A stretch of 64,000 nucleotides of DNA from the NCBI GenBank assembly GCA_947624485.1, contig CANQKM010000002.1, positions 62,001 through 126,000 of the forward strand. Reading direction: 5' to 3'. Every line of letters starts with the position of its first letter. Position 1 is the stretch's first letter. The stretch comes from an uncultured Clostridia bacterium. GTDB lineage: Bacteria > Bacillota > Clostridia > UBA1381. Positions 48,237-58,387 of the stretch are shown one piece after another. The translations under genes and the position numbers were made by a program. The notes under the pieces are model-generated. The model saw only the letters and a list, made by a program, of their open reading frames with translations. It did not search any database and had not been told where the DNA came from.

Positions 48237-50612
48237 ATGAAAAAAATTTTATGCGCGCTTATTGCCGCTATAATGCTTGCGGTACAATGCGCGGTGTATG
48301 CCGAAACCGAAGCGGTAAACGATAACGCGGCGGACAGCGATATACAGCTCGCGGCTGTGCCGGTGGGGGATATAACGGGCGACGGTGCGCTCACCCCTGA
48401 CGAGAAGGACAAGATTACAGAGGCAATGCTGACAGCGTTTGAAACCGCTGAACCGCCCGAGGATATAAGCGATGAAAATCCCGCTTATATCACTATAGAG
48501 ATACCCGAAGACATTGAAATTACCTTGTATGACAGCAGTACCGGGGCGGAGGAAAATTACAGCAAGAGATTTACAGCCGCGGAGGGCATTGTCAGAAATT
48601 ATCTGGCTGACAATCCCAAATACTTTTACTTAAATCGTATCGGCTGCAGCTATGATAATAACAATAAGGTAAAATCGCTGAATATTAGATACAGCCGTAA
48701 CGCCGCGGAAATAGAAAAAATCCAAAGCGAGCTCGGCACGGTAACGAACGAGATAATCATGCAGATGAGCCTTGACGGCGTAAACCTTGACGCGATAACG
48801 AACGAGAACAGCACGGCTGAAGAAAGGGCGCAGGCTCAGTTTGACGCGGCTCTGTGGCTGCACGACTACCTTGCCGACACGATAACATACGACGAACGCG
48901 CGTACGATCCGACCGCGGAAGCGAAGGTGGAGCGCACGATCGACGCGGCGCTTCTTGACGATTGCCTGACGGTATGCGAAGGCTACGCCAACGCGTACAA
49001 GTACATTCTCGAAAAAATCGGTATGAAATGCGTCAACGTATACAGCGACACCGACTATCATGAGTGGTCTGCCGTCAACATCGGAGACGCGTGGTATTAT
49101 GTGGATGTCACGCAGGATGACGATGACGGGGCAAAATGGGTAAATCACAGCTATTTCCTTGTGACAGAGGAAGAACTGCTCGGCGGCGGCGGAACGCATG
49201 CGGACGGATATATAACGGAGATTGACGAGAGTACAATGAACTTCGGTGATGCGTTTGAAGGCGAACTGTGGCACGGAAACTGGCAGGAGGTACCCGCCGT
49301 CGGTGAAGAAGGCGAAGAGGGCGCTGAAGGAGAAGAAGGCACGGAAGGCGAAGAAAGCGAGCCGAAGCTTGAATGGCAGGACAGCGTTATAAGCACGAGA
49401 GTAGTATTCGACGGAAACGACAGATATTACTGCGGTTTTGACGATACAGCAAGGAAGTCGGTAATATACAAGTGCGGCGCGGATTTGACAAGCCCCGAAG
49501 AATTTTACGTTATGGAAGACGGCGTATGGTATGTAGATTCCGAGGACGTGACTCCACGCCACTTCATATTCGATTATTTGGGCGGATTGGGCAAATACAC
49601 GTATGAAGCAACGGGCGAAAACGCTGAAAAGACCTGCCTGTACTTCAACTCTCCCGCAAAGATATACGAGCTGGAGCTCGGCAAGGAAGAAGCGCAGCCG
49701 GAGGTTGTGTATACATATGTTCCGGAGGAAGGCGAAAACTATAACTGCGCAAGCATATGCGGCTTATCGACATACGATACCTTAAAATATCAAATAATGG
49801 ATTTGATACCCAACGAGGATCAAACAATAGACTTTGAATACGTGGGCGAGAACGAAGAAACCATAGCGTGCAGCGTCCGTCTCTACAACGGCACGGAAAA
49901 TCCCAAGCTTATGGATATTCTGACCTATCCGGAGGGTGTAAAATTAAATGTACCCGATTACAAACCGTACGGCATTGTGATTAAAGGCTGGGTTAAGGAT
50001 TTGGCGAACAATACATTATGGGATTTTGCAAACGACGATCTCACGGAGAGCGTAAGGCTTTACGCCGACGTGGAAGCAGCGCATTGGAAAATGCAGCCGC
50101 TGCTTAAAGTATCAGAGAATTGTCTTACGGGAACGGTTAACGCATCCGTAGCCGACTTTGATGATACGTACCGCGAAGCTCCCAAGTACATACTGGCGGT
50201 ATACGATAACAACACGCTTGCTGCGGTGAAGATGAGCGGCACGGGCGAGTTTGAGCTTACGGCTGAGGATAACATTCCTTACACGGAAACAACAACGGTT
50301 AAGGTATACGCGTGGAGCAGCGAGAATGAGCCGTATTTGGGCAGCGCACCGGTAAGAATACAGAAACCGTCCGGCGAAGGTGAAGAAGGCGAAGGCGGAA
50401 CAGGCGGCGAAACCGGCGGCGAAGGCGAAACCGGAGACGGCGAAGAAGGCGGCTCCGATGAAGGCGAAGAATCCGGCGGCGGTGAAGGCAGTGAGACCGG
50501 CGGCAGCGAAGGTGAAGGCGACAACGGAAACGAAAATGAAGGCGGCGGCGAGACAGGCGATACCGGAAGTGAAACCGGCAGCGGCGAAACAGGTGAAAAC
50601 ACCGGCGAATAA
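48237..50612 (+). CDS. Secreted transglutaminase-like protein with Gly/Glu-rich tail
   Basis: 791 residues. A signal peptide (KKILCALIAAIMLAVQCAVY) is followed by a dockerin/EF-hand-like loop GDITGDGALTPDE (residues about 44-56). The papain-like transglutaminase core (about 190-300) has the Cys in DDCLTVCEGYANAYKY, the His in DYHEWSAVNI and the Asp in YYVDVTQDD. A middle beta-rich region and a low-complexity tail of Gly/Glu/Ser/Thr (about the last 75 residues) follow, without LPxTG or membrane anchor. It may cross-link or cleave surface proteins. Confidence 0.82.
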   Translation: MKKILCALIAAIMLAVQCAVYAETEAVNDNAADSDIQLAAVPVGDITGDGALTPDEKDKITEAMLTAFETAEPPEDISDENPAYITIEIPEDIEITLYDSSTGAEENYSKRFTAAEGIVRNYLADNPKYFYLNRIGCSYDNNNKVKSLNIRYSRNAAEIEKIQSELGTVTNEIIMQMSLDGVNLDAITNENSTAEERAQAQFDAALWLHDYLADTITYDERAYDPTAEAKVERTIDAALLDDCLTVCEGYANAYKYILEKIGMKCVNVYSDTDYHEWSAVNIGDAWYYVDVTQDDDDGAKWVNHSYFLVTEEELLGGGGTHADGYITEIDESTMNFGDAFEGELWHGNWQEVPAVGEEGEEGAEGEEGTEGEESEPKLEWQDSVISTRVVFDGNDRYYCGFDDTARKSVIYKCGADLTSPEEFYVMEDGVWYVDSEDVTPRHFIFDYLGGLGKYTYEATGENAEKTCLYFNSPAKIYELELGKEEAQPEVVYTYVPEEGENYNCASICGLSTYDTLKYQIMDLIPNEDQTIDFEYVGENEETIACSVRLYNGTENPKLMDILTYPEGVKLNVPDYKPYGIVIKGWVKDLANNTLWDFANDDLTESVRLYADVEAAHWKMQPLLKVSENCLTGTVNASVADFDDTYREAPKYILAVYDNNTLAAVKMSGTGEFELTAEDNIPYTETTTVKVYAWSSENEPYLGSAPVRIQKPSGEGEEGEGGTGGETGGEGETGDGEEGGSDEGEESGGGEGSETGGSEGEGDNGNENEGGGETGDTGSETGSGETGENTGE

Positions 50613-50620
50613 TTAAAACA

Positions 50621-50652
50621 AAAAACAGGCGTATGAAACGCCTGTTTTTTTG
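50621..50652. terminator. Bidirectional terminator between the secreted protein and gyrB
   Basis: CAGGCGT pairs with ACGCCTG around a 5-base loop with A and T runs on both sides. Confidence 0.92.
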
Positions 50653-50662
50653 TATGAATTTA

Positions 50663-52594
50663 TCAAATATCGAGATTTGAAACGTACTTCGCATTCGCCT
50701 CGATAAACTCGCGGCGCGGCTCGACCTTGTCGCCCATGAGAATTGTAAACGTCCTGTCTGCCGCGATCGCGTCGTCGAGGCTTACCTTAAGCATCGTGCG
50801 CTTCGCTGGATCCATAGTCGTTTCCTTAAGCTCCGCGGGATCCATCTCGCCGAGACCTTTGTACCGCTGCACCTTCGCGCCCGGACCAAGCTCTTCGATA
50901 AGTCTGTCGCGCTCGTCCTCGTCAAACGCGAATTTCTCGACAAGCGTCTTGTTCTTACCCTTGAACACCTTGTAAAGCGGCGGCTGCGCGATGTAGATGT
51001 TGCCGTTCTCGATAAGCGGACGCATATATCTGAAGAAGAACGTCAGCAAAAGCGTTCTTATATGCGCGCCGTCAACGTCGGCATCAGCCATGATTACGAC
51101 CTTGCCGTATTTGAGGTTTGTAATATCGAAATCCTCGCCGATACCCGTTCCGAGCGCCTGTATGACGGGGAGCAGCTTTTCGTTCGAGTATACCTTGTCT
51201 ATACGCGACTTCTCGACGTTGAGCATCTTGCCCCACAGCGGAAGTATCGCCTGGAAGCGTCTGTTACGTCCCTGCTTCGCGCTGCCGCCCGCGCTGTCGC
51301 CCTCGACGATGAACAGCTCCGCGTAATCCGCACCCTCGTCGGTGCATTTCGCGAGCTTGCCGAGCAGAGACGAGTTTGTGGCGTTGTTGTTCTTGCGCGT
51401 AAGCTCACGCGCACGCTTCGCCGCCTCTCTCGCGCGCGAGGCGGTGATCGTCTTTTCCACGATCGTCCTCGCAACGCGCGGATTTTCCTCCAAAAATTCC
51501 GACAGCTTGTCGTTTAACGCGTACTCAACAAGCGTTCTCGCCTCGCTGTTGCCGAGCTTTGTTTTGGTTTGACCTTCAAACTGCGGCTCTGTCACCTTCA
51601 CGCTTATAACAGCCGTAAGACCTTCGCGCGTGTCCTCGCCCGAAAGATTCTGATCCTTTTCCTTGAGTATGTTGTTCTTTCTCGCGTAATCGTTTATGAC
51701 GCGCGTGAGACCTGCCTTAAAGCCCGTCTCGTGCGTGCCGCCGTCACCGGTGTGAATGTTGTTCGCGAACGACAGAAGTATCTCCGAATACGCTGTCGTA
51801 TACTGCATCGCGACCTCTACCATCATATCCTCGCGCGACGCTTCAAAATAAATAATATCGTCGTGCAGCGGATCCTTGCCGCGGTTTATATACGTGACAA
51901 ATTCCTTGATACCGCCCTCCGCGTGGAGCGTCACCGTTTCGGGATTTTCAACACGGTAGTCGGTGAGCAGTATTTTAACGCCCTTATTGAGGAACGCCTG
52001 CTCCCTCAAACGCTTTAAGAGTATCTCGTAGTCAAATTCAAGCACCTCGAAAATCTCCGGATCGGGCTTAAACGTTATCTTCGTACCCGTCTTATCGGTG
52101 TCGCCTATGACCTTGAGCTTACACGTCGGCTTACCGCGCTCGTAGCTCTGGTAATACACGTGCGTACCGTCCGACACCTCGACCTCCAGCTTTTCCGACA
52201 GCGCGTTTACGACCGACGAACCAACGCCGTGCAGACCGCCCGACACCTTATATCCGCCGCCGCCGAATTTGCCGCCCGCGTGCAAAATCGTAAGCACGAC
52301 CTCGACGGTCGGTATACCCTGCTGCGGATGAATACCGACGGGTATGCCTCGGCCGTTGTCGGTTACCGTCACGGAGTTGTCGGGGTTGATGTCGACCTTT
52401 ATTTCCGTACAGTAGCCCGCGAGAGCCTCGTCTATGGAGTTGTCCACAATTTCATACACAAGATGGTGCAGACCGGGCGAGGAGGTCGAGCCTATATACA
52501 TTCCCGGGCGCTTGCGCACCGCCTCCAGACCTTCCAGGACCTGTATCTGATTTTCGTCATAGGTCGTTTCAATCTTGTTTTCCATTTCACTCAT
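50663..52594 (-). CDS. gyrB: DNA gyrase subunit B
   Basis: 643 residues. GHKL ATPase motifs: [31 protein letters not shown] and [14 protein letters not shown]. Transducer: [35 protein letters not shown] and [21 protein letters not shown]-terminal: [18 protein letters not shown]. With GyrA it introduces negative supercoils using ATP. It is the last gene of the recJ-relA-yaaA-recF-remB run; gyrA is not in the window. Terminator follows at once. Confidence 0.97.
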   Translation of the reverse strand: MSEMENKIETTYDENQIQVLEGLEAVRKRPGMYIGSTSSPGLHHLVYEIVDNSIDEALAGYCTEIKVDINPDNSVTVTDNGRGIPVGIHPQQGIPTVEVVLTILHAGGKFGGGGYKVSGGLHGVGSSVVNALSEKLEVEVSDGTHVYYQSYERGKPTCKLKVIGDTDKTGTKITFKPDPEIFEVLEFDYEILLKRLREQAFLNKGVKILLTDYRVENPETVTLHAEGGIKEFVTYINRGKDPLHDDIIYFEASREDMMVEVAMQYTTAYSEILLSFANNIHTGDGGTHETGFKAGLTRVINDYARKNNILKEKDQNLSGEDTREGLTAVISVKVTEPQFEGQTKTKLGNSEARTLVEYALNDKLSEFLEENPRVARTIVEKTITASRAREAAKRARELTRKNNNATNSSLLGKLAKCTDEGADYAELFIVEGDSAGGSAKQGRNRRFQAILPLWGKMLNVEKSRIDKVYSNEKLLPVIQALGTGIGEDFDITNLKYGKVVIMADADVDGAHIRTLLLTFFFRYMRPLIENGNIYIAQPPLYKVFKGKNKTLVEKFAFDEDERDRLIEELGPGAKVQRYKGLGEMDPAELKETTMDPAKRTMLKVSLDDAIAADRTFTILMGDKVEPRREFIEANAKYVSNLDI

Positions 52595-52612
52595 CGTTTT
52601 ATCTCCTTGTTA

Positions 52613-52858
52613 TTATTTACTTCTGTTTGCTAATATTTTTGACGATACGGAGGAAATTAAAACCTCCGTCGCGCCCCTTGCGTTCGTCACGACAAAGGAT
52701 TTTGGCAAATCGTCCGTCGTGTTTATGATAAGACCGTTCTTTTCCGCGCTCGGCAGAAAATTCCGTCCGAGCCGCGACACGGTCGTGTTATCCATGTCAA
52801 AAATTCCCACTATATCATTGCCGCGCACGACGGCGTCGTCCTCTATTCTTATATACAT
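52613..52858 (-). CDS. remB: RemB-like (YaaB/DUF370) extracellular matrix regulatory protein
   Basis: 81-residue small protein of the RemA/RemB family. RIEDDAVVRGNDIVGIFDMD is the conserved beginning, and SFVVTNARGATEVLISSVSS is the second conserved block. In Bacillus the homologue lies between recF and gyrB, exactly as here. RemA/RemB proteins act as DNA-binding regulators of matrix and osmolyte genes. It is one base from recF. Confidence 0.85.
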   Translation of the reverse strand: MYIRIEDDAVVRGNDIVGIFDMDNTTVSRLGRNFLPSAEKNGLIINTTDDLPKSFVVTNARGATEVLISSVSSKILANRSK

Positions 52859-52859
52859 T

Positions 52860-53942
52860 TTATATCACCGCTCCGCCTTTTATATGAATGAGCCGCGTCC
52901 TGTCGGTGCTGAACTTCAAATCCGTGTCGGTCGAGGTTATAAGCACCTGTCTGCCGCGTATTCTTTCGGCGAGATAGCCGCGCCTGTGCGCGTCAAGCTC
53001 GCTCATGATGTCGTCCAGGAGAAGCACCGGGTACTCGTTCTTTATATTCTCTATATAATCCGCCTGCGCTATCTTCATCGAAAGCGCCGCCGTACGCTGC
53101 TGCCCCTGCGAGCCGTAAAGCCGCGAGTCCCTGCCGTTTACCGATATTACGAGGTCGTCGCGCTGCACGCCGACCTGCGCCGACGCGAGCTTGATCTCAC
53201 GGTACCTGTTTTGCTCGAAATAGTTGTATATCGTTTCCTTGTCGTACGCGCCGCACTTTATGCCCGGAAGATACTCTATTTCAAGCTTCTCCTTTGATAT
53301 TTCGCTCTGCACGCGTGACGCGAACGAATTTATCAGCTTCACAAATTCAAGGCGGTATTTAATGATTTTCTCCGCCTCAGCCGCCAAACGGTCGTTCCAC
53401 ACCGACAGCATTGTGTCACTTCGCGCGTCCGACGTTTTCAGCGTCTTAAGCAGGCTGTTTTTCTGCATGAGAGCCTTGTGGTAATCTATAAGGCTCGTGA
53501 GGTAGCGCGGGTAAAGCTGGCTTATCGCCGCGTCGGTGAACCGCCGTCTTGCCGACGGCGAACCCTTTACGAGCGTCAGATCCTCCGGCGAGAACATAAC
53601 CGCGTTCAGATAATTCATAAGCATCGACAACCGCGTTATCTGCACGCCGTTTATTCTGATATTCTTTTTGCCGTTTTTAATTATCTGCAGAACAGCCTTA
53701 TAGTCGCGCTCCGCGTCGTGGAACTCCAGACCGAGCTTCGCGAAATCCTCTCCGAACCGTATAAGCTCGCCGTCTGTTTTTGTCCTGTGGCTGCGCCCCT
53801 GCGAGAAGATGTACACCGCCTCGAGGATATTCGTCTTACCCTGCGCGTTGTCGCCGTATATGACGTTTGTGTTGGGCGAGAACTCTATCTTTTCTTTGCG
53901 GTAGTTGCGGAAATTCGTAAGCGTAAGTGAAGAAATGAACAT
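52860..53942 (-). CDS. recF: DNA replication and repair protein RecF
   Basis: 360-residue SMC-like ATPase that loads RecA at gaps. FISSLTLTNFRNYRKEKIEF and the Walker A GDNAQGKTN (about residues 30-38) at the N-terminus, RRRFTDAAISQLYPRY in the middle, GSQGQQRTAALSMKIAQADY (signature) and PVLLLDDIMSELD (Walker B) near the C-terminus. The ATG overlapping the yaaA stop (TAATG) with GGAGG upstream was used instead of a 31-residue longer frame. Confidence 0.95.
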   Translation of the reverse strand: MFISSLTLTNFRNYRKEKIEFSPNTNVIYGDNAQGKTNILEAVYIFSQGRSHRTKTDGELIRFGEDFAKLGLEFHDAERDYKAVLQIIKNGKKNIRINGVQITRLSMLMNYLNAVMFSPEDLTLVKGSPSARRRFTDAAISQLYPRYLTSLIDYHKALMQKNSLLKTLKTSDARSDTMLSVWNDRLAAEAEKIIKYRLEFVKLINSFASRVQSEISKEKLEIEYLPGIKCGAYDKETIYNYFEQNRYREIKLASAQVGVQRDDLVISVNGRDSRLYGSQGQQRTAALSMKIAQADYIENIKNEYPVLLLDDIMSELDAHRRGYLAERIRGRQVLITSTDTDLKFSTDRTRLIHIKGGAVI

Positions 53943-54172
53943 TATCCGTCCTCCACCGTAATTTCGACCGTTCCGTCCTCGAACACGACCGTCACAGCGT
54001 CGCCCGCGCGTATCTTTTTGCCGCGCATGGTGCACGTTTCGCCGTTTACGGAAACGATGCCGTCAAGTATCATTTCCTTCGCCATAGCCCCATGTTCCGC
54101 GAGCGCGGAAAATTTCAGGAGCTGGTCGAGCTTTATATATTCCGTTGTAATGGGTATCGTCATCTTTTCCAT
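53942..54172 (-). CDS. yaaA: S4-domain RNA-binding protein YaaA
   Basis: 76 residues, a single S4 domain: YIKLDQLLKFSALAEHGAMA, KEMILDGIVSVNGE and GKKIRAGDAVTV. Homologues lie between dnaN and recF in Firmicutes and act with ribosome assembly or RNA binding. Here the upstream neighbour is relA. It overlaps recF by one base. Confidence 0.9.
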   Translation of the reverse strand: MEKMTIPITTEYIKLDQLLKFSALAEHGAMAKEMILDGIVSVNGETCTMRGKKIRAGDAVTVVFEDGTVEITVEDG

Positions 54173-54182
54173 ATCTGTTACC

Positions 54183-56444
54183 TTAATTCGACAGTCTCGT
54201 CACGCTTATAACGCCCTGGAGCTGAATTATCTTCTTGCGCAGCAGCGCTAAATCAGACGTGTTACGTATTTCAACGCCAAGCTGTATTATCGCGATCTCG
54301 TCCTTGTTCACGTACGCGTTCACGGACTTGAACGGTATTTTGAGGTTCGCGAGTATGTTTGTGATTTCAAGCAGTACGCCGTCGCGGTTGTGGCACTCTA
54401 CCTTGAGATTTGCCGTGTACGATGTGGAGCGTTCGCTGTCCCACATTACCTCTATGAACCGTCCGCGGTCTTCCTCGCTCATAACATCGGGATTCATATT
54501 CGGGCAGTCGCGGCGGTGTACGCTCACGCCTCTGCCCTTCGTGATAAAGCCGACAATATCGTCGCCCGCTACGGGGTTACAGCACCGCGCCAGACGCACA
54601 AGGCAGTTGTCGATGTCCTTAACGACAATACCCTTGCTCGACGCGTACCGCTTAGCAGGCTCGGCTTCAATGGTTTTGCTTTCCTCGTTGTATACCGCTT
54701 CGAGCTTTTTCTTCTGCTCCGCCTCGCGATTCTGCTTTATCCATTCCTCGCGCAGCCTCATGACTACCTTCTGCGACGTAAGACCGCCGTAGCCGACGCT
54801 CGCGTAAAGGTCGTCGAGCGTCTGGAAGCCGTAACGCTTAATCAGTATATTTATCCACTCCGGCTTAAACAGCTGCTCGTGCGTGTTGCCTATGCGGCGC
54901 AAATCACGCTCTATAAGCTCCTTGCCGCGCTCTATATTCTCGTCGCGCCGCTCGCGCTTGAACCACTGATTTATCTTGTTCTTCGCCGTTGACGTGCGGC
55001 AGAGCTTTAGCCAGTCTCGGCTCGGGCCGTGCGTATTCGCGGTGAGTATTTCCACAATTTCACCATTCTGCACCTGATAGTTGTTCGGCACTATCTTGCC
55101 GTTTACCTTCGCGCCGCTCATTTTATATCCGACCTGCGAATGTATCGCGAACGCGAAATCTATAACGGTACTCCGCGCCGGCAGCGATATAACCTTGCCC
55201 TGAGGCGTGAACACAAACACCTCGTCCTCGAACAGGTCAAATTTAAGCGTGTTGTAGAAGTCGTCGGTGTCTATGAGGTTCGTCTGCGTGTCGAGAAGCT
55301 GCCTTACCCATTCGAGCTTTGAGTCCATATCGGTCGAACCCGATATACCCTCCTTGTACTTCCAGTGCGCCGCGATACCGTTTTCCGCTATGCGGTGCAT
55401 CTCCCATGTCCTTATCTGTATTTCAAACGGCGTGCCGTTAGGGCCTATGACCGTTGTGTGAAGCGACTGGTACATATTGGGCTTCGGCATCGCGATATAG
55501 TCCTTAAAGCGCATCGGCACGGGCGTATAAAGGTCGTGTACCATTCCGAGAACCGCGTAACAGTCCGCGACCGAATCAACTATGACACGCACCGCGAACA
55601 GGTCGTAAAGCTCGTCGAGCGTCTTGTTCTGTGTGTACATCTTGCGGAAAATCGAGTAAAAGTGCTTCGCGCGTCCCGTCACCTGACCTTTTATGCCCAT
55701 TTCCTCAAGCTTCGCGCGAAGTATATCCATAATGTCGCTTATGTATTTTTCGCGCTCTTCTTTTTTCTGATTTATGCTCTGTCTTATTTCCTCGTACGCG
55801 ACGGGGTCAAGATATTTAAGTGCCAGATCCTCAAGCTCTATTTTGATTTTCGACATACCGAGACGGTGAGCGAGCGGCGCGTAAACGTCAAGCGTCTCCT
55901 TCGATATGAGAAGTTGCTTCGCGCGCGGCATAAAATTGAGCGTGCGCATGTTGTGCAGACGGTCTATGAGCTTTATTATAACGACGCGTATATCCTTTGC
56001 CATGGCGAGGAACATCTTGCGGAGGTTTTCCACCTGCTGTTCTTCACGCGTGTTATACTGAATTTGCTTTAGGTGCGTAACGCCGTCCACAAGCTCCGCC
56101 ACGCTCTTGCCGAACAACGCTTCAATATCCTCGTAGGTGTACGGCGTGTCCTCGACAACGTCGTGCAGAAGAGCCGCGCTTATTGCCGTCGCATCAAGCG
56201 AGAGCTGCGACGCGATATACGCTATCTGAACGGGGTGCTCTATATACGGCGCGCCGCTGCGGCGGAACTGGTGCGAGTGCGCCGATTTCGCCAACCGGTA
56301 AGCCACATAAATAAGGTCGGTGTTCGCATTGGGGCTGTAACCCTTGACGGACTCTATTATTTTATCCACAAGAACGTCGGTGTCGTCAGCGTGCTGCGGT
56401 ATTTTTTCGGGTGAGAGTATTACCTGTTCCTTTGTTTCGGGCAT
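54183..56444 (-). CDS. relA: Bifunctional (p)ppGpp synthetase/hydrolase RelA/SpoT
   Basis: 753-residue long RSH enzyme controlling the stringent response. HD hydrolase domain: HSHQFRRSGAPYIEHPVQIA and ALLHDVVEDT (His94-Asp95), KLIDRLHNMRTL. Synthetase: GRAKHFYSIFRKM, DLFAVRVIVDSVADCYAVLG and HTTVIGPNGTPFEIQIRTWE. TGS (VFTPQGKVISLPARSTVIDF), zinc-finger/helical (CCNPVAGDDIVGFITKGRG) and ACT domains follow. All catalytic residues appear intact. Its gene is followed after 10 bases by yaaA. Confidence 0.96.
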   Translation of the reverse strand: MPETKEQVILSPEKIPQHADDTDVLVDKIIESVKGYSPNANTDLIYVAYRLAKSAHSHQFRRSGAPYIEHPVQIAYIASQLSLDATAISAALLHDVVEDTPYTYEDIEALFGKSVAELVDGVTHLKQIQYNTREEQQVENLRKMFLAMAKDIRVVIIKLIDRLHNMRTLNFMPRAKQLLISKETLDVYAPLAHRLGMSKIKIELEDLALKYLDPVAYEEIRQSINQKKEEREKYISDIMDILRAKLEEMGIKGQVTGRAKHFYSIFRKMYTQNKTLDELYDLFAVRVIVDSVADCYAVLGMVHDLYTPVPMRFKDYIAMPKPNMYQSLHTTVIGPNGTPFEIQIRTWEMHRIAENGIAAHWKYKEGISGSTDMDSKLEWVRQLLDTQTNLIDTDDFYNTLKFDLFEDEVFVFTPQGKVISLPARSTVIDFAFAIHSQVGYKMSGAKVNGKIVPNNYQVQNGEIVEILTANTHGPSRDWLKLCRTSTAKNKINQWFKRERRDENIERGKELIERDLRRIGNTHEQLFKPEWINILIKRYGFQTLDDLYASVGYGGLTSQKVVMRLREEWIKQNREAEQKKKLEAVYNEESKTIEAEPAKRYASSKGIVVKDIDNCLVRLARCCNPVAGDDIVGFITKGRGVSVHRRDCPNMNPDVMSEEDRGRFIEVMWDSERSTSYTANLKVECHNRDGVLLEITNILANLKIPFKSVNAYVNKDEIAIIQLGVEIRNTSDLALLRKKIIQLQGVISVTRLSN

Positions 56445-56460
56445 ATTGATGACCTCCTTC

Positions 56461-58185
56461 CTACGCTTTCGGCGCTCCCTTTTTCTTTATATCCTTTAAC
56501 ACAAGCCGAACGCTTTCTGTCCGCTGGTATGAATTTATATCCATCTGAAAGGCTATGTGAACGATGTCGCCCTCGTGAAGCGTACCAGCGAGCGCGCCCA
56601 TTCCGAAGCCTATGCAGTTTATTGTCTGATTGTTTTTGAACACCCGAAGCCTTAAATGCTTGCTGTCCGCGCCGACCGTTTCAGCCGACACGACAGTTAC
56701 GGACGAAACCGCGAACACGGGTTTTTCGTTGCCCATGCCGAACGGTTCGAGCCGCGTCAGCATACGCGCGTTTTCTATGGTCAGCGACTGCTCCGACAGC
56801 GGACAGTCAATCTCGACCGTCGGTATCATATCCTTTTCGCCAAGCGTTTCGTCGGCGTACTTGTTTATCGCCTTGTCAAAGCCTTCAATTTCGCTTTGGT
56901 TCACGTTAAGCCCCGCCGCGACCGCGTGACCGCCGAAATCCGTAAGGTGCTTTTCGCACGCGGAAAGCGCGTCGAACAGATTAAACGTCTTTATACTCCT
57001 GCCGCTGCCCTTACCCGCGCCGTTGTCGGTCGAGATAAGTATGCAGGGCTTATAATACATGTCGCACAGCCGCGACGCGACGATTCCGATAACGCCCTGG
57101 TGCCACCCCTCGCGCGCGAGGACGATAACCTTCTTTTTGGAGAAATTCGCGTCCTTCGCTATCATCTGCAAAGCCTCGTCGAATATTTCCTTCTCAGTCT
57201 GCTGGCGTTCCTTGTTTTCCTCGTCGAGCGCGAGCGCGATCTCACGCGCGCGGTTCTCGTCACGCGTAAGCAAAAGCTCAACAGCCGTAGTCGCCGTACC
57301 GAGCCTGCCGGCGGCGTTAAGGCGCGGCGCGATAGCGAACGCGACCTTGGACGCCGTTACGGGCTTATCGCTTACTCCGGCAACCTCCTCCAAAGCGCGT
57401 ATACCGACGCGCGACGGATTCTGCAGAGCGCACAGCCCCTTATCCACAATGATCCTGTTTTCACCCAGAAGCGGCACAACATCGGCTATCGTGCCGAGTG
57501 CCGCGAGGTCGATATATTCGTCGAACACCTCTCGGCTGCTCATGCCGCGGCTCACCGCGAGAGCCAGTATCAGCTTAAACGCCACACCCACGCCCGCGAG
57601 CGAATCAAACGGGTACTCGCAGTCGGGACGCTTCGGGTTCAAAATCGCCGCAGCCGCTGTCGGAAGTCTGTCCTTGCAGGTGTGGTGGTCGGTTATTATA
57701 ACGTCCATCTTCTGCAGCTTCGCAAACTCGACCTCGCCTATCGCCGTAATGCCGCAGTCGACCGTTATAAGCAGCTTAACGCCCTTTCGCAGCAGCTTAT
57801 TCACAGCCATTATATTTATGCCGTAGCCCTCGCCCTTGCGGTCGGGTATATAATATTCGGCGTTTGCGCCGAGCTTTTCAAGAAATTCGTACAAAAGAGC
57901 CGTGGACGTTATGCCGTCAACGTCGTAGTCGCCGTACACGACGATTTTCTCGCCGTTTTCAATAGCGGAGTTTATGCGCCCAACCGCCTTGTCCATGTCG
58001 AGCATCAGCGACGGAGCTATGATATTCGCCACTGACTTTTTTATAAACGCCGGAATATCCTCCTTGCTCACGCCGCGGTTCAAAAGTATGGTCGCGATCA
58101 TTTTGGGTATGTGATATTCATTCGCAATATCCGTAATGTCATTTTCTTTCAGACGCAGATGCCTGAAGATCCATGCTTTTTCCAT
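56461..58185 (-). CDS. recJ: Single-stranded-DNA exonuclease RecJ
   Basis: 574 residues. DHH motifs: VVYGDYDVDGITSTALLYEF, LLITVDCGITAIGEV, DVIITDHHTCKDRLP; DHHA1 end: GGHAVAAGLNVNQSEI, preceded by GSGRSIKTFNLFDAL. 5'-3' exonuclease for repair and recombination. The start is the ATG with GGAGCGGGAT upstream, 34 codons inside the longest frame. First gene of the minus-strand run through gyrB, behind a good promoter. Confidence 0.95.
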   Translation of the reverse strand: MEKAWIFRHLRLKENDITDIANEYHIPKMIATILLNRGVSKEDIPAFIKKSVANIIAPSLMLDMDKAVGRINSAIENGEKIVVYGDYDVDGITSTALLYEFLEKLGANAEYYIPDRKGEGYGINIMAVNKLLRKGVKLLITVDCGITAIGEVEFAKLQKMDVIITDHHTCKDRLPTAAAAILNPKRPDCEYPFDSLAGVGVAFKLILALAVSRGMSSREVFDEYIDLAALGTIADVVPLLGENRIIVDKGLCALQNPSRVGIRALEEVAGVSDKPVTASKVAFAIAPRLNAAGRLGTATTAVELLLTRDENRAREIALALDEENKERQQTEKEIFDEALQMIAKDANFSKKKVIVLAREGWHQGVIGIVASRLCDMYYKPCILISTDNGAGKGSGRSIKTFNLFDALSACEKHLTDFGGHAVAAGLNVNQSEIEGFDKAINKYADETLGEKDMIPTVEIDCPLSEQSLTIENARMLTRLEPFGMGNEKPVFAVSSVTVVSAETVGADSKHLRLRVFKNNQTINCIGFGMGALAGTLHEGDIVHIAFQMDINSYQRTESVRLVLKDIKKKGAPKA

Positions 58186-58258
58186 TCTATCCCGCTCCAA
58201 ACCACCGAATTTAAGTCCGTGCCGTTTTGCCGTAAAGGGCGGACACATATACACTCTT

Positions 58259-58287
58259 ATTATACCATTTTTTTGAAAAAAAAGCAA
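58259..58287 (-). promoter_or_regulatory. Promoter of the recJ-relA-yaaA-recF-remB-gyrB run
   Basis: Minus strand: TTGCTT, 17-bp spacer, TATAAT. Confidence 0.65.
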
Positions 58288-58328
58288 GTGAAATCAATAA
58301 AAAACCGCCTTTTTACCGCACAAAAAAA

Positions 58329-58357
58329 TTGCAAATTCAGCCGATATATGGTATACT
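58329..58357 (+). promoter_or_regulatory. Promoter of the ABC-F operon
   Basis: TTGCAA, 17-bp spacer, TATACT, divergent from the recJ promoter. Confidence 0.65.
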
Positions 58358-58387
58358 ACGTATAAGCAACGGAAAGGTAAAGGTTTT

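Noticed and set aside
50380-50616. Lys/Ala-rich frame overlapping the tail of the secreted protein
   Set aside because: Shadow frame created by the GAAGGCGAA-like repeats of the real gene.
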